Positions 1 to 8,020 of a stretch of DNA of 64,000 bases are shown here, in pieces. The notes beneath the pieces were generated by a model. It was given only the letters and a program-made list of their open reading frames with translations. It searched no databases and was not told where the DNA came from. How positions within the stretch are numbered: the first letter of the stretch is position 1; every line of letters begins with the position of its first letter. The position numbers and the translations under genes are program-made. Where the stretch lies: positions 1 to 64,000 of the forward strand of contig NZ_SLUN01000026.1 of the NCBI RefSeq assembly GCF_004340685.1. Direction: 5' to 3'. The DNA is from Hydrogenispora ethanolica. Its GTDB lineage: Bacteria; Bacillota; UBA4882; UBA8346.

Positions 1-86
1 TATTCAGGCTCCCGGATGCAAGGTTTTTGTTCTTTTATCGCTGTTTTCCTTGGATCTATTATACCACAAATAGCTCTTAAACTTAG

Positions 87-317
87 TATTATCAAGGCTT
101 TTTTCTCTGTTCAGCGAACCCTACTTATCCGGCGGAAGAAACCTATCAGCGCGCGGATTATGAAAAGCTTTTATTAACTTACTCCGATCACCGTTTGCTT
201 GAGGAACCAAGACGCTCCGAACTCTTGAATTGCATTGGCGATCTAATCGATCGCCGCTTCGGGGGAAAAGTACGCAAGCAATACCTGCATGAACTGGTTT
301 TAGCACGGAAAAATTGA
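87..317 (+). pseudogene. SAM-dependent methyltransferase, C-terminal remnant
   Basis: An open frame with no usable start ends at a TGA at 315-317. It encodes about 65 residues resembling the C-terminal part of class I SAM-dependent methyltransferases, including LLLTYSDHRLLEEPRRSELL followed by a conserved-looking ARK end. The catalytic SAM-binding half is absent, because an in-frame stop lies at 84-86. I read it as the left-behind tail of a gene broken by rearrangement, immediately upstream of the first yyaL fragment. The family assignment rests on remembered sequence patterns and is moderate. Confidence 0.45.
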
Positions 318-373
318 CGGCCAAAAACAAGGATGGATGAACCGGCAACGCCATTCGCCGTAAAAGTTTTTTC

Positions 374-519
374 TTTTGGGCATACTTTAAAAATAAGCAA
401 AAAGTAAAATGCCCGAAACCCAAACTGCCAACCGCCTTATTCACGGAAGTTCCCCATACCTTCGCGGGCACGCCCATAACCCCGTCGACTGGTACCTTGG
501 TGGATATGTTTGTAATTGA
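374..519 (+). pseudogene. yyaL 5'-fragment, copy 1
   Basis: The leader TTTTGGGCATACTTTAA and codons 1-29 of the DUF255 protein ([12 protein letters not shown], then NPVDWY) match the intact gene at 9156. An internal deletion then joins to TTGGTGGATATGTTTG, which resembles the end of copy 4 (TTGGTGGCATGTTTAAATG). The frame starts at ATG 409 and stops at 517-519. The part of the leader that carries the ribosome binding site is deleted, yet GGGCAT-ACTTT can still pair with AAAGT-AAA-ATGCCC. This is a non-functional relic. Confidence 0.85.
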
Positions 520-532
520 TAAAAAGCTTTCT

Positions 533-859
533 TTACCGAATAATCTCTTGCAATTTCTTTTTCAAAATGGGGAGTTCGTTTTCAACAACATTCCAAACAA
601 TTTCTAGATCGATAGCGAAGTAATCATGAACTAAAATATGGCGCATACCCATTATCTTTGCCCATGGTATTTCGGGGTACTGGTCGCGGTATTCAGAAGA
701 AAGCTTGAAAGCCGCCTCGCCAAAAATCTGTAAATTATGAACAACATAAGTCTGGATAAGTTCGTCACCGGCAAAGGCGTGGCGACCTCTAGCGGCATAT
801 TTCTCAATTCGCTTGATCGCTTCGAGCATATCGAGTATTCGCTCCCCGGGTTTTCTCAC
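533..859 (-). CDS. hepT: HepT-like HEPN ribonuclease toxin (DUF86)
   Basis: A 108-residue, mostly helical protein with the HEPN RNase motif R73-x4-H78-x-Y80 (RHILVHDY), which is the active site of HepT toxins. In characterised type VII toxin-antitoxin systems the toxin cleaves RNA, and the partner MntA silences it by adding AMP to the motif tyrosine, which is present here. The gene follows mntA on the minus strand with a 4-bp ATGA overlap (856-859), so the two are translationally coupled. Length is usual for the family. The pair sits between yyaL fragments 1 and 2 as a self-contained cargo unit. Family assignment is confident; activity is inferred. Confidence 0.9.
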   Translation of the reverse strand: MRKPGERILDMLEAIKRIEKYAARGRHAFAGDELIQTYVVHNLQIFGEAAFKLSSEYRDQYPEIPWAKIMGMRHILVHDYFAIDLEIVWNVVENELPILKKKLQEIIR

Positions 860-1152
860 AGATTGATCACCTCATTTAATACTTGCTCCCGAATCCGTTC
901 TTTAAGTCCGTTCTCGGTTACAATATCAACGGAGCATCCTAGCAGATCCTCTAGCTCGATTAGTAAACCGCCTAAATCTAAAAGACTACGGCCCGGCTCT
1001 AGTTCAACGAGAAAGTCGATATCGCTTTTTTCATCGTCGTCGCCACGTGCCACCGAACCGAAGATACGAATATTAAATGCGCCATAACGAGCTGCGGTAG
1101 CCAGTATACTTTGTTTTTTACTATTGAGCAATTCTTTGCGTTTCAAGGGCAT
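856..1152 (-). CDS. mntA: MntA-like minimal nucleotidyltransferase antitoxin
   Basis: A 98-residue minimal nucleotidyltransferase. It has the polymerase-beta-like motif G32-S33-x3-G37 followed by S43-D44-x-D46 (SDIDF), which supplies metal-binding aspartates, and a further acidic region after residue 50. In the HepT/MntA family this enzyme AMPylates the HEPN toxin and neutralises it. It is the first gene of the two-gene unit and overlaps hepT by 4 bp. No promoter was identified with certainty in the 120 bp upstream. Confidence 0.9.
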   Translation of the reverse strand: MPLKRKELLNSKKQSILATAARYGAFNIRIFGSVARGDDDEKSDIDFLVELEPGRSLLDLGGLLIELEDLLGCSVDIVTENGLKERIREQVLNEVINL

Positions 1153-1274
1153 CCCACGCTTTGTTCCACCTTTTTACAGATAATTTCATGATCATTATAC
1201 CCCAAGATTCTAGGTTTGAACAGTAAAGTCCGAACAGGAGAAAGAGGCGTTATTCCCCAAAGTTAAAGTCGCGC

Positions 1275-1408
1275 CAAATCTCCTGTTTTGGGCATGCTTT
1301 AACTTAGTAAAAAAAGCACATCCAAAAAGGATGATCTATCAAATGCCTGAAACTCAAACTACCAACCGCTTTATTCACGAACTGTCATTGGTGTTACGAT
1401 TGCTAAAG
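1275..1408 (+). pseudogene. yyaL 5'-fragment, copy 2
   Basis: The conserved leader (AAATCTCCTG then TTTTGGGCATGCTTTAA), a ribosome binding site AAAAAGGATGAT, and ATG 1343 with MPETQTTNRFIHE match intact yyaL. After codon 13 the sequence jumps directly to TGTCATTGGTGTTACG, the equivalent of the CHWCH codons, and then to TTGCTAAAG. The internal codons 14-53 are therefore deleted but the right boundary is kept. The frame runs on to a TAA at 1442-1444. In the leader hairpin both arms changed together relative to other copies (GCTTT pairs with AAAGC instead of ACTTT with AAAGT). Confidence 0.85.
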
Positions 1409-1498
1409 TCAAACTTATCATTATATCGGAATGAACCTTTTTAAATAATGATGTCTCTTATAGAGCGAAGGGTGCACCCAAAGGAGGCGATCATTTCC

Positions 1499-2124
1499 TT
1501 GGAGCGAATAGACTTGATCAAACGTTGTCAAACCGGGGATAAGTATGCTTTTGAAGAACTGTATCATTTATCTTGTCATCAAGCTATTAAAACAGCCTAT
1601 CTTATCTCAGGGCAGCGAGGCATGGCGGAGGATATTGTCCAGGAAGCTTTTATTCGATGTTACAAAGAAATCAGGCAGTTAAAAGAGCCAGATGCATTTA
1701 ATTCCTGGTTTTACAAGATCTTAATCCGCTGCGGTTGGCGATTGCTCGCTAAAAACAAGGCTCTATCATTAGTTTTTCAACAGACGATTCAGTCATCGAC
1801 AAGAATTTTTGTCTGGATGACATGGTGGAAACCCAGGAAGTCCGCGACCGGGTCCAAAAGGCGATGGGAAAACTAACATTACCACTGCGCACCGTCGTTA
1901 TCTTATATTATTACAATAACATGACGATTCCGGAAATTGCGATGGTTTTGGGCTGCGTACAGGGGACCGTCAAGTCACGGTTGCATAATGCCCGAAAATT
2001 AATTGAGAAGGAATTAAAGCCTTATATTGACGATGAAAAGCAGAAATGCACTGTCAAATCAACTAATACCCCTGCTCCTATCAAAGTAGAAGAACTGCAT
2101 AATGATGCAGGATTTTTCGGTTAA
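1499..2124 (+). pseudogene. ECF sigma-70 factor, frameshifted
   Basis: Region 2 (LIKRCQTGDKYAFEELYHL, then DIVQEAFIRCYK and FNSWFYKI) and region 4 (LTLPLRTVVILYYYNNMTIP, then VKSRLHNARK) of an ECF sigma factor lie in two different frames. The frames switch near 1755-1770, by an A-rich tract after LLAKNK. I place the start at TTG 1499, behind AAAGGAGG (1480-1487), because it gives the family's usual N-terminus. An in-frame ATG at 1448 lacks a ribosome binding site and adds a tail unlike the family. It is followed 23 bp later by the anti-sigma gene, the usual pairing. A single indel or a sequencing error would explain the break. Confidence 0.8.
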
Positions 2125-2147
2125 AAAATTTAAGGAGTTGATGGTCA

Positions 2148-3032
2148 ATGGCTAAAATCAATCAACTGGAATATCAAATCCAATCCGCTTTACAGCAAAA
2201 GGCGGAAACAATTCAAGTGCCGCAAGATTTGTTTGCCAGGATTCATAAGGAGTTGCCAATTGGCCCCACCATATGTAGACAAAGCAAGTTGGGCCTAATT
2301 TGTTGGCGAGTAGCCATAATCGCTATAAGTGTTATTGTTATTACTGGAATGATATTGGTCCCGTTTTCACGGGAAGCAATGGTCATGGCGGCACAAGTGG
2401 TTGATTCCATCAAAACCATCTTTATTGTGGAAAAAAAGGATGGGCATTATCGTACAGTAATTAAGCCGGTAGGGGAATTTAAGCTTTCCCAAGGGGTATG
2501 TAAGAAGCTATCCGGGGTGGACGATTTCAGTCTCGGGCAAAAAGTTGGTTTTAAAGTAGTTTTTCCAGATACTTTAGCCGGTTACCGGTTGGAATTTAAA
2601 GCAATCGGCGCAAAGTTGGATCGGAAATTGGATGTGGATACCTTTAGCCAATTGGGCGATCGAATTCAAAAAGCATTGGATGACGACCAGGCGTTAAAGT
2701 CATTAAAGGTTTATGACGCCCATCGTTATGCCGGCGCTTGTTACCGAAAGGATAATACGATTATTGGAATGTATGTTATGGATCGGGCTTATCATATAAC
2801 CCATAACGTTATAAAAAAAGTAACTTTTCAGAATTGCGGGGGATTTTGGCTGGAGCATCCTCGAAATCAATATTTTAAAGACAAAAATACCGAAGTAAAA
2901 AACTTGCAAGTTAGGCATAGCTTGTTTTGGGTGAAAAACGGTCATGGATTCTATCTCCGATCCGAGGGGGAGACCGATCTTACTTATCAAGAAGCGATAC
3001 GGATAGCTGATCTTTTTTCAAAGGCGTATTAA
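2148..3032 (+). CDS. membrane-anchored anti-sigma-type protein
   Basis: A 294-residue protein with a short cytoplasmic N-terminal part (1-46), one transmembrane helix (about 49-73: ICWRVAIIAISVIVITGMIL) and an extracytoplasmic domain of about 220 residues. No zinc-binding HxxxCxxC motif is seen, so it is not a classical ZAS anti-sigma factor. Start ATG 2148 follows AAGGAGTTGATGGTCA. Its place directly behind an ECF sigma gene argues that it restrains that sigma factor in response to an envelope signal. The extracytoplasmic part resembles the DUF4367-type domains of Bacillota anti-sigma proteins; this is a weak assignment from memory. Confidence 0.65.
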   Translation: MAKINQLEYQIQSALQQKAETIQVPQDLFARIHKELPIGPTICRQSKLGLICWRVAIIAISVIVITGMILVPFSREAMVMAAQVVDSIKTIFIVEKKDGHYRTVIKPVGEFKLSQGVCKKLSGVDDFSLGQKVGFKVVFPDTLAGYRLEFKAIGAKLDRKLDVDTFSQLGDRIQKALDDDQALKSLKVYDAHRYAGACYRKDNTIIGMYVMDRAYHITHNVIKKVTFQNCGGFWLEHPRNQYFKDKNTEVKNLQVRHSLFWVKNGHGFYLRSEGETDLTYQEAIRIADLFSKAY

Positions 3033-3163
3033 AAGCCATGTGATAAAGTCCTTGGAAAGCGTGAAATGGTTTAAAAAAATTTTTAAACGACTTTATCACT
3101 TGCTTCTCTGAGCTTTTGTGAACGCCCCGACCTTCGGACGGAGTTTATCACAACGCTTTTAAA
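3031..3163 (-). repeat. dispersed GTGATAAAGTC element, copy A
   Basis: About 130 bp beginning at the anti-sigma stop codon. Read on the minus strand it runs AAAGCGTTGTGATAAA, a small GTCCGAAGGTCGGGG hairpin, CACAAAAGCTCAG, AAGCAAGTGATAAAGTCG, a variable ~45 bp, then GGACTTTATCACATGGCTTT. GTGATAAAGTC and GACTTTATCAC form an inverted repeat. Four other copies are at 19911, 29745, 48881 and 56660 (partial). All are intergenic. Confidence 0.85.
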
Positions 3164-3170
3164 GACATAG

Positions 3171-3225
3171 ATTTAGAGCATAACCATCCCTGATTAGAAG
3201 ACTAAGGGATGGTTATGCTCTAAAT
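3171..3225. repeat. 21-bp perfect inverted repeat
   Basis: The arms 3171-3191 (ATTTAGAGCATAACCATCCC plus T) and 3205-3225 are exact reverse complements around a 13-base loop. No T-run follows on either strand, so it is not a clear terminator. It abuts the start of yyaL fragment 3 exactly where the conserved leader should be, and so replaces that leader. Confidence 0.75.
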
Positions 3226-3233
3226 ACAAAACC

Positions 3234-3417
3234 ATGCCAGGAACTCAATATACCAACCGATTAATTCATGAATCCTCCCCTTATCTTCGCGGGCATGCCA
3301 TACCTCGCCGATTGGTACCCCTGGGGCGAGGAAGCCTTTCAAAAAGCTAACGACGTAGATAACCGATCCCGCTTTCCTGCGGCTACTCCGTCTGTCACTG
3401 GTGCCACCTTGCTAAAG
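3234..3417 (+). pseudogene. yyaL 5'-fragment, copy 3
   Basis: ATG 3234 begins [21 protein letters not shown] deletion around codons 23-25 shifts the frame, and many substitutions follow (AACGACGTAGATAACCGATC where the intact gene has codons for QEDKPI). The copy nevertheless runs to TGTCACTGGTGCCACC, the CHWCH codons, and then TTGCTAAAGATACC, the same junction as copies 2 and 5. The leader hairpin is absent, and the 21-bp inverted repeat lies in its place. Confidence 0.85.
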
Positions 3418-3518
3418 ATACCGTTTTGTAAAAGACGAAACACTTGGTAATGATTTCAAAAAAGCATACCGCTGTCGCTGACGGATGCCCTGAACCAATT
3501 ATGAAACGATGTTTGAAT

Positions 3519-4085
3519 TCAAACCAGTTCTTTCAGCCTTTGCAAATCCATCTTCCTAATGACTGATAAATTGGTTTTGAGCTTTTGAATATCCCAATCC
3601 CACCATTTTATCTTTCGTAACATTTGAATCGTCGGATCATCGAACCGGTATTTAATGATGCGCGCCGGGACGCCGCCCACTATACCGTATGGCGGAACAT
3701 CTTTGGTGACGACCGCCCGGGTACCGACGATTGCTCCATCGCCGATATGGACTCCCGGCATGATAACGGCTTCATAGCCAATCCAGACATCATTTCCGAT
3801 CACGATGTCGCCTTTATTGTCCCAGGCTTCAGTGGGTTTTAACGTTTGATCCCATTCCTCAAAGAAGATGGGGAATGGATAAGTCGAGCAGGAATGAAGG
3901 GTATGATTGGCGCTATTCAAAATAAATTTGGCCCCGCAAGCAATCGAACAAAACTTACCAATGATCAGTTTATCCTTATTAATCGGATAATGGTACAGGA
4001 CATTCTTCTTCTCAAACGCCGTAGGATCTTCAAAGTCGTTATAGAAAGTAAAGTCCCCCACAATAATATTGGGGTTTTGGACCAC
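3519..4085 (-). CDS. Vat/CatB-type xenobiotic O-acetyltransferase, 5'-truncated
   Basis: A left-handed beta-helix hexapeptide-repeat protein with the xenobiotic acetyltransferase signature [20 protein letters not shown] followed by NH, the catalytic histidine region, and GNDVWIG / [20 protein letters not shown] repeats. This family acetylates streptogramin A or chloramphenicol using acetyl-CoA. The GTG at 4085 has no ribosome binding site, and family-like sequence continues upstream in frame ([11 protein letters not shown]), so the true 5' end was lost at a junction near 4110. There it meets a flavin-reductase remnant head to head. Function is probably lost or leaky; substrate unknown. Confidence 0.7.
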   Translation of the reverse strand: MVQNPNIIVGDFTFYNDFEDPTAFEKKNVLYHYPINKDKLIIGKFCSIACGAKFILNSANHTLHSCSTYPFPIFFEEWDQTLKPTEAWDNKGDIVIGNDVWIGYEAVIMPGVHIGDGAIVGTRAVVTKDVPPYGIVGGVPARIIKYRFDDPTIQMLRKIKWWDWDIQKLKTNLSVIRKMDLQRLKELV

Positions 4086-4111
4086 ATTTTTAAGATAACA
4101 AGTATTTTTGT

Positions 4112-4478
4112 CATTCCGCCGCGGGTAAATTTGTCCGGGATGGGGTTTACCATGATGGAAAAAGCAGATGCAATCGTTTTTATAACGCCGCTTTATTGGT
4201 TTACCTTTCCCGCTCAGCTGAAGGCGGCCATCGATAAAATGTATTCGTTTATTATCAGAGGAAAGGAACTCAACATCAACGAGAGCATGCTTTTGGTTTG
4301 TGGAGAAGCGGATGATGAGTCAGCGTTTGACGGTATTATAAGCACATATCAAATGATGGCCTACTATCAAAAATGGACAGATCGAGGTCATCTGATCGTT
4401 CCAGGGGTGCGGAATAAAGGAGATGTATTGACTACTAAATACCTTGCTCTTGCGGAAGAAATGGGCCGGAATATCTAG
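4112..4478 (+). pseudogene. NAD(P)H/FMN-dependent oxidoreductase, C-terminal remnant
   Basis: From about 4112 to the TAG at 4476-4478 the frame encodes [20 protein letters not shown] then [11 protein letters not shown], the FMN-binding and dimer part of the NADPH-dependent FMN reductase/flavodoxin-like family. The N-terminal Rossmann strand and phosphate loop are missing, and upstream sequence in this frame is the antisense of the adjacent acetyltransferase. I conclude the gene lost its 5' end in the rearrangement that also truncated its neighbour. Confidence 0.7.
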
Positions 4479-4729
4479 CGACTAAAGAGAGCTTGCCGAG
4501 TGACTGAGAGCTTGCTGAGCGACTGAGAGAGCTTGCCGAGTGACTGAGAGAGCTTGCTGAGCGACTGAGAGAGCTTGCTGAGCGACTGAGAGAGCTTGCT
4601 GAGCGACTGAGAGAGCTTGCTGAGCGACTGAGAGAGCTTGCTGAGCGACTGAGCGAGCTTGCTGAGTGACTGAGAGAGCTTGCTGAGCGACTGAGAGAGC
4701 TTGCTGAGCGACTGAGCGAGCTTGCTGAG
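4479..4729 (+). repeat. 12-unit tandem repeat, 21-bp period
   Basis: Twelve units of CGACTGAGAGAGCTTGCTGA plus G. Units 1 and 2 differ in length (22 and 19 bp); units 3-12 are exactly 21 bp with few substitutions. One frame reads RELAERL repeated, but units beginning TGACTG put stops in that frame, so no continuous protein is encoded. It starts at the stop of the flavin-reductase remnant and ends 65 bp before the next gene. Confidence 0.95.
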
Positions 4730-4794
4730 CGGTTAATAACTGGGTATCCCCGAATTATATTCCTGAGGCGTCAAATTAAAAAGGTGGGTTCAAC

Positions 4795-5457
4795 ATGAAT
4801 CAGAAAGATCGAATGTTGGCTGGCTTGCCATATAAAGCTTGGTTGGATGGATTGCCGGAAGAGCGAATGGAGAACAAGAAGAAGCTCCGTAAGTATAATC
4901 AATGTCAACCGGACGAAAGAGCAACAATCGATGAATTAATAAGAGACATTCTTGGTAAGGCAGGGGTAGGTGTACATATTGAGGCCCCCTTTTATTGTGA
5001 TTATGGAAAAAATATTGAAGTCGGAGATTATTTCTTTGCGAATTACAACTGTACAATTTTAGATGTCGGAAAAGTAATTATCGGTGATAATGTGCAATTC
5101 GCCCCAAATGTTTCGCTGTATACAGCGGGGCATCCTCTACATCCCGATTCCCGAAATTCCGGGTATGAATATGGCATGAGTATAACCATTGGAAATAATG
5201 TTTGGCTTGGCGGCAATGTGGTTGTAAATCCCGGAGTTCATATTGGCGATAATGTTGTTATCGGCTCGGGAAGTATCGTAACCAGGGATATTCCCGACAA
5301 TGTGATAGCGGCGGGAAACCCGTGCAAGGTTATTCGTAAAATAACAGAAGAAGACCGTAAGTATTATTATAAAAAATATGACGCTGATCTAGTGAAAAAC
5401 GACCCAGAGACTCATATCGAAAGGAGTGAGCGCCATGATCGCGCTATATGCGCATGA
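4795..5457 (+). CDS. sugar O-acetyltransferase (Maa/LacA/NodL type)
   Basis: A 220-residue acetyl-CoA-dependent sugar acetyltransferase. The maltose-acetyltransferase N-terminal domain (MLAGLPYKAW, about residues 7-60) is followed by hexapeptide repeats of a left-handed beta helix (IEVGDYFFANYNCTILDVG, then YTAGHPLHPDSR with the catalytic His, then GNNVWLGGNVVVNPGVHIGD). Start ATG 4795 follows AAAGGTGG. The usual length is about 185-190 residues; the last ~25 look foreign and overlap the ribosome binding site of the next gene, suggesting the original stop was lost at a join near 5405. The sugar acceptor cannot be told from sequence. Confidence 0.85.
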   Translation: MNQKDRMLAGLPYKAWLDGLPEERMENKKKLRKYNQCQPDERATIDELIRDILGKAGVGVHIEAPFYCDYGKNIEVGDYFFANYNCTILDVGKVIIGDNVQFAPNVSLYTAGHPLHPDSRNSGYEYGMSITIGNNVWLGGNVVVNPGVHIGDNVVIGSGSIVTRDIPDNVIAAGNPCKVIRKITEEDRKYYYKKYDADLVKNDPETHIERSERHDRAICA

Positions 5458-6042
5458 CGGGGAGACGGTGGGATCCTTCTTTTGGAATGGCTTTGATTGC
5501 GGTGCGTTGATGCGATTCGGGCTGTGGTGCCGATCGGCTGCGCTGAATTTCCAGATTACACTTTTGAGGAACTTTCAATTGCAGAGATTGCGCAGATTGT
5601 TCCGTTAAAAAGCCTGCTTATTGAGCATTTACAAAGCGCTCCGTTGTTTGTCCCGTTTTTCGCTGGCCGGGATATTACTTATGTCAAGGAAGAAAACGAG
5701 CGGCGAAAATCGAGGTATTTTGTTGCCAGGGATAATGGGAAAACCATTGCATTTATTGAGATTACGGCTTCGGGTGAAAACTTTGTGGGCGACGCCCCGG
5801 AAATGACCAATATTTGCGGCGCTTATATGCTGCCGGAATATCGGGGCAGCGGTGTTTATACGAAATTACTCGCGGTGTTACTAGAAAAGATTCGGTCGGA
5901 AGGTTATACCCTTTGCGGGGTGGATTTTGAAAGCTTCAATCCGACGGCAAGGAGCTTTTGGTTGAAACATTTTACGGCTTATACTTATAGTATGACGCGG
6001 CGGATTGATGAACGGATTTACCGGGCGAATGAATCCGAATAG
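5435..6042 (+). pseudogene. GNAT family N-acetyltransferase, truncated and frameshifted
   Basis: ATG 5435 follows AAAGGAG (5420-5426) and encodes MIALYAHDGETVGSFFWNGF. The frame then shifts by one base near 5496 and continues as LRCVDAIRAVVP to the end at 6042. Together these give the family-like join FWNGFG-LRCVDAI. A GNAT acetyl-CoA-binding core follows (YMLPEYRGSGVYTKLL). Relatives usually carry about 100 more residues at the N-terminus, so this is a 5'-shortened copy with a one-base deletion. The gene overlaps the preceding acetyltransferase by 23 bp. A sequencing error at 5496 would restore the frame but not the missing N-terminus. Confidence 0.7.
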
Positions 6043-6142
6043 TTTATTTGGCGAGTAATATGATTTAAGGGCTGGGAGAAGGGAGTCGGACTGAGGCATT
6101 GACTAACTTTCCCGGCTTTTTTTACTTATAGCAGGTTCAACT

Positions 6143-6475
6143 ATGGTGCTAGATGCCACTCATTATACGGATCCTAATCCTTTTCTAAAGTCCGCTTCTT
6201 CCAGTTTTTATTGGGCGCGACTCGAGCGAAACGGCGACAACGCGGTCGATAGCGCCGATGTCTGCTATGACAGTGACGGGGATGGCATTTTAGACGGAAC
6301 ATCCCGGGCACGAATCGTTAACGCCGATTCCATCGATTCGGCCCACCGGCAAGCGTATCCGATCAAAGTAGTAGATTCGGATGATGTAATGGTGTGTCTG
6401 CCGAAGCTCCTCCGTACTCGTGAAGAAGCGGGCGGCTCCGTCCCACGAAGAGAAACGAAAAGCGAGGTCCCGTGA
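6143..6475 (+). CDS. hypothetical protein with an Asp-rich calcium-loop-like segment
   Basis: A 110-codon frame that I do not recognise. It contains [10 protein letters not shown], which looks like a calcium-binding loop of thrombospondin type 3 or dockerin repeats, and no signal peptide or start-proximal ribosome binding site. It is more likely the tail or middle of a larger secreted protein brought in with the cargo than an intact gene. It lies between the GNAT remnant and yyaL fragment 4, in DNA richer in G+C than its left neighbours. Confidence 0.35.
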   Translation: MVLDATHYTDPNPFLKSASSSFYWARLERNGDNAVDSADVCYDSDGDGILDGTSRARIVNADSIDSAHRQAYPIKVVDSDDVMVCLPKLLRTREEAGGSVPRRETKSEVP

Positions 6476-6576
6476 GTCGTCAGAATCTTTTCAATTTTGG
6501 ATTCTGGGATAAAATCCTTGTTTCTCCCGGAGCCGGGAGAAAGCAAAAATGGGGGAACGGACCCTGCAAACTCTGC

Positions 6577-6834
6577 AGACAAAAAAAATCCGCCCATTTT
6601 GGGCATACTTTAACTCAAATCAATAGTAACCCAAAAAGGATGATCTATAAAATGCCCAAAGCCCAAACCACCAGCCGTCTAATCCACGAAACTTCACCTT
6701 ACCTCCTGTCACACGCCCATAACCTCGTCGACTGGTACCCCTGGGGAGAAGAAGCCTTTCAGAAAGCCAAGGAAGAAGATAAACCTATCTTACTTTCCTG
6801 CGGATATAGCGCTTGCCATTGGTGGCATGTTTAA
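6577..6834 (+). pseudogene. yyaL 5'-fragment, copy 4
   Basis: This is the best-preserved fragment. It has the full leader hairpin (6597-6636), AAAAAGGATGAT, and ATG 6652 followed by 60 codons colinear with intact yyaL through [10 protein letters not shown], then TAA. The second active-site cysteine is tryptophan and the frame stops at the codon after V60. Downstream (TTTAAATGATAAGC) resembles the junction of copy 1. A 60-residue peptide could be translated, but it lacks the CxxC pair and the rest of the fold. Confidence 0.9.
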
Positions 6835-7258
6835 ATGATAAGCTTGTTAACACTATCATATAACATAATTTATTACCAGCGGAAGGTAAAAGATGATTAA
6901 CGTCGAAGTTTATTGTAATACATTGGAAATTAATAAGGGCTAAAGCGATTCGTTAAAAAATACTGGCATGTTTTGATTAAAGTAGCGATGAATAAATGGC
7001 GCTCATAAAACTACCATTAAAGATTATTTTAATTACTACCATCTTTTCAGGAAGAGGTAGATTCGCAATACCATTTTTGGATGAAGCCTCCACTTTGTGT
7101 AAATACATTTCATTTGTGAAAGTCACCTTCGCGGCAAGATAATTCATTATATACAATACAAGTTCTTTTTAGATGCTATATTAACTAGCCATTGCGAACT
7201 TAATAGAAAAGTTAGAGTAAAATCGCAAAGCTATAAATTTAGTTTATACGAGGTATTA
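6835..7258. other. AT-rich intergenic region before plsC
   Basis: About 420 bp of very AT-rich DNA between yyaL fragment 4 and the acyltransferase. I see no credible gene, RNA or repeat in it. It presumably came in together with plsC and holds its promoter, but I cannot single out a convincing -35/-10 pair. Confidence 0.5.
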
Positions 7259-7963
7259 ATGAGAACTATACGTGTGCTGGCACCAATTATAAACATATTT
7301 CCAGAAAGTATTATTCGATATATTGGCAGTAAAGCATCTGAATTTCTTCTTAATAAATATGCAACGTTAGAGGTAACGGGAAATGAATTCCTGTCTGAGC
7401 GGATAGGCAAGCCAACAATATTTATTGCAAATCATTTAAGTAATATGGATGGCCTTGTTCTCAATAAGGTACTTAAGAAAAATAATGTCACCTTCATGGC
7501 AGGCATAAAACTGAACGCAAATCCCCTTACATCAATATTTCTGAAAACAGTTAAGCACATTCCCATAAGCCCAAATTCAGCTGATAGAAATGCAATCCAA
7601 AAGGCTCTAGCCGTATTGAGTACGGGAAAGTCAATTTTAATATTCCCTGAGGGGACTCGAAGCAGATCCGGTTCCATGGTAAAGGGTAAAAAGGGGTTTC
7701 TACTATTAGCAAAACTCTCTAAGGCTGATATTGTTCCAATAGCACTTGAGGGAACAGAGCTTTTGTTGCCGGTCAACCAGAATGACATGGGTAAGGAAAC
7801 TCCCCAGCATGCAACAGTGAGAGTAAATATAGGGAAGCCTTTTCAGCTAGAGGAAAAAAGTCACAACTGTGATAATTGGGATGAAGAATGTGTATATACC
7901 GCAATGATAAAAATTGCACAAATGCTAAAATCCGAATATCAGGGTGTATATAAAATAGACTAA
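7259..7963 (+). CDS. 1-acyl-sn-glycerol-3-phosphate acyltransferase family (PlsC-like)
   Basis: A 234-residue acyltransferase with the block I motif NHLSNMD (NHx4D, catalytic His/Asp) around residue 59 and the substrate motif FPEGTRSRSG around residue 130. These enzymes move an acyl chain onto lysophosphatidic acid or related lysolipids at the membrane. ATG 7259 follows GAGG at a short spacing. The gene is far richer in A+T than the genome blocks to the right, an indication of transfer from another source. It is the only gene between yyaL fragments 4 and 5. Substrate is not known. Confidence 0.85.
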   Translation: MRTIRVLAPIINIFPESIIRYIGSKASEFLLNKYATLEVTGNEFLSERIGKPTIFIANHLSNMDGLVLNKVLKKNNVTFMAGIKLNANPLTSIFLKTVKHIPISPNSADRNAIQKALAVLSTGKSILIFPEGTRSRSGSMVKGKKGFLLLAKLSKADIVPIALEGTELLLPVNQNDMGKETPQHATVRVNIGKPFQLEEKSHNCDNWDEECVYTAMIKIAQMLKSEYQGVYKID

Positions 7964-8020
7964 CTAAATGGAGACGAGGTAATCGATATTAGGACATGTG
8001 TCTCCAATACCATCCCCGGC

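Noticed and set aside
188-477. Minus-strand frames of 70-118 codons over the first yyaL fragment
   Set aside because: They are antisense to the yyaL-like fragment and the methyltransferase remnant; no ribosome binding site or family resemblance.
3031-3163. GTGATAAAGTC element as a simple terminator
   Set aside because: It occurs in both orientations, including upstream of genes, and lacks a T-run; a dispersed repeat fits better.
3846-4111. N-terminal part of a 210-codon plus-strand frame
   Set aside because: This part is antisense to the acetyltransferase gene; only the part after about 4112 resembles a flavin reductase.
4479-4729. CRISPR array
   Set aside because: Units are directly contiguous, 21 bp, without unique spacers, and no cas genes are present.
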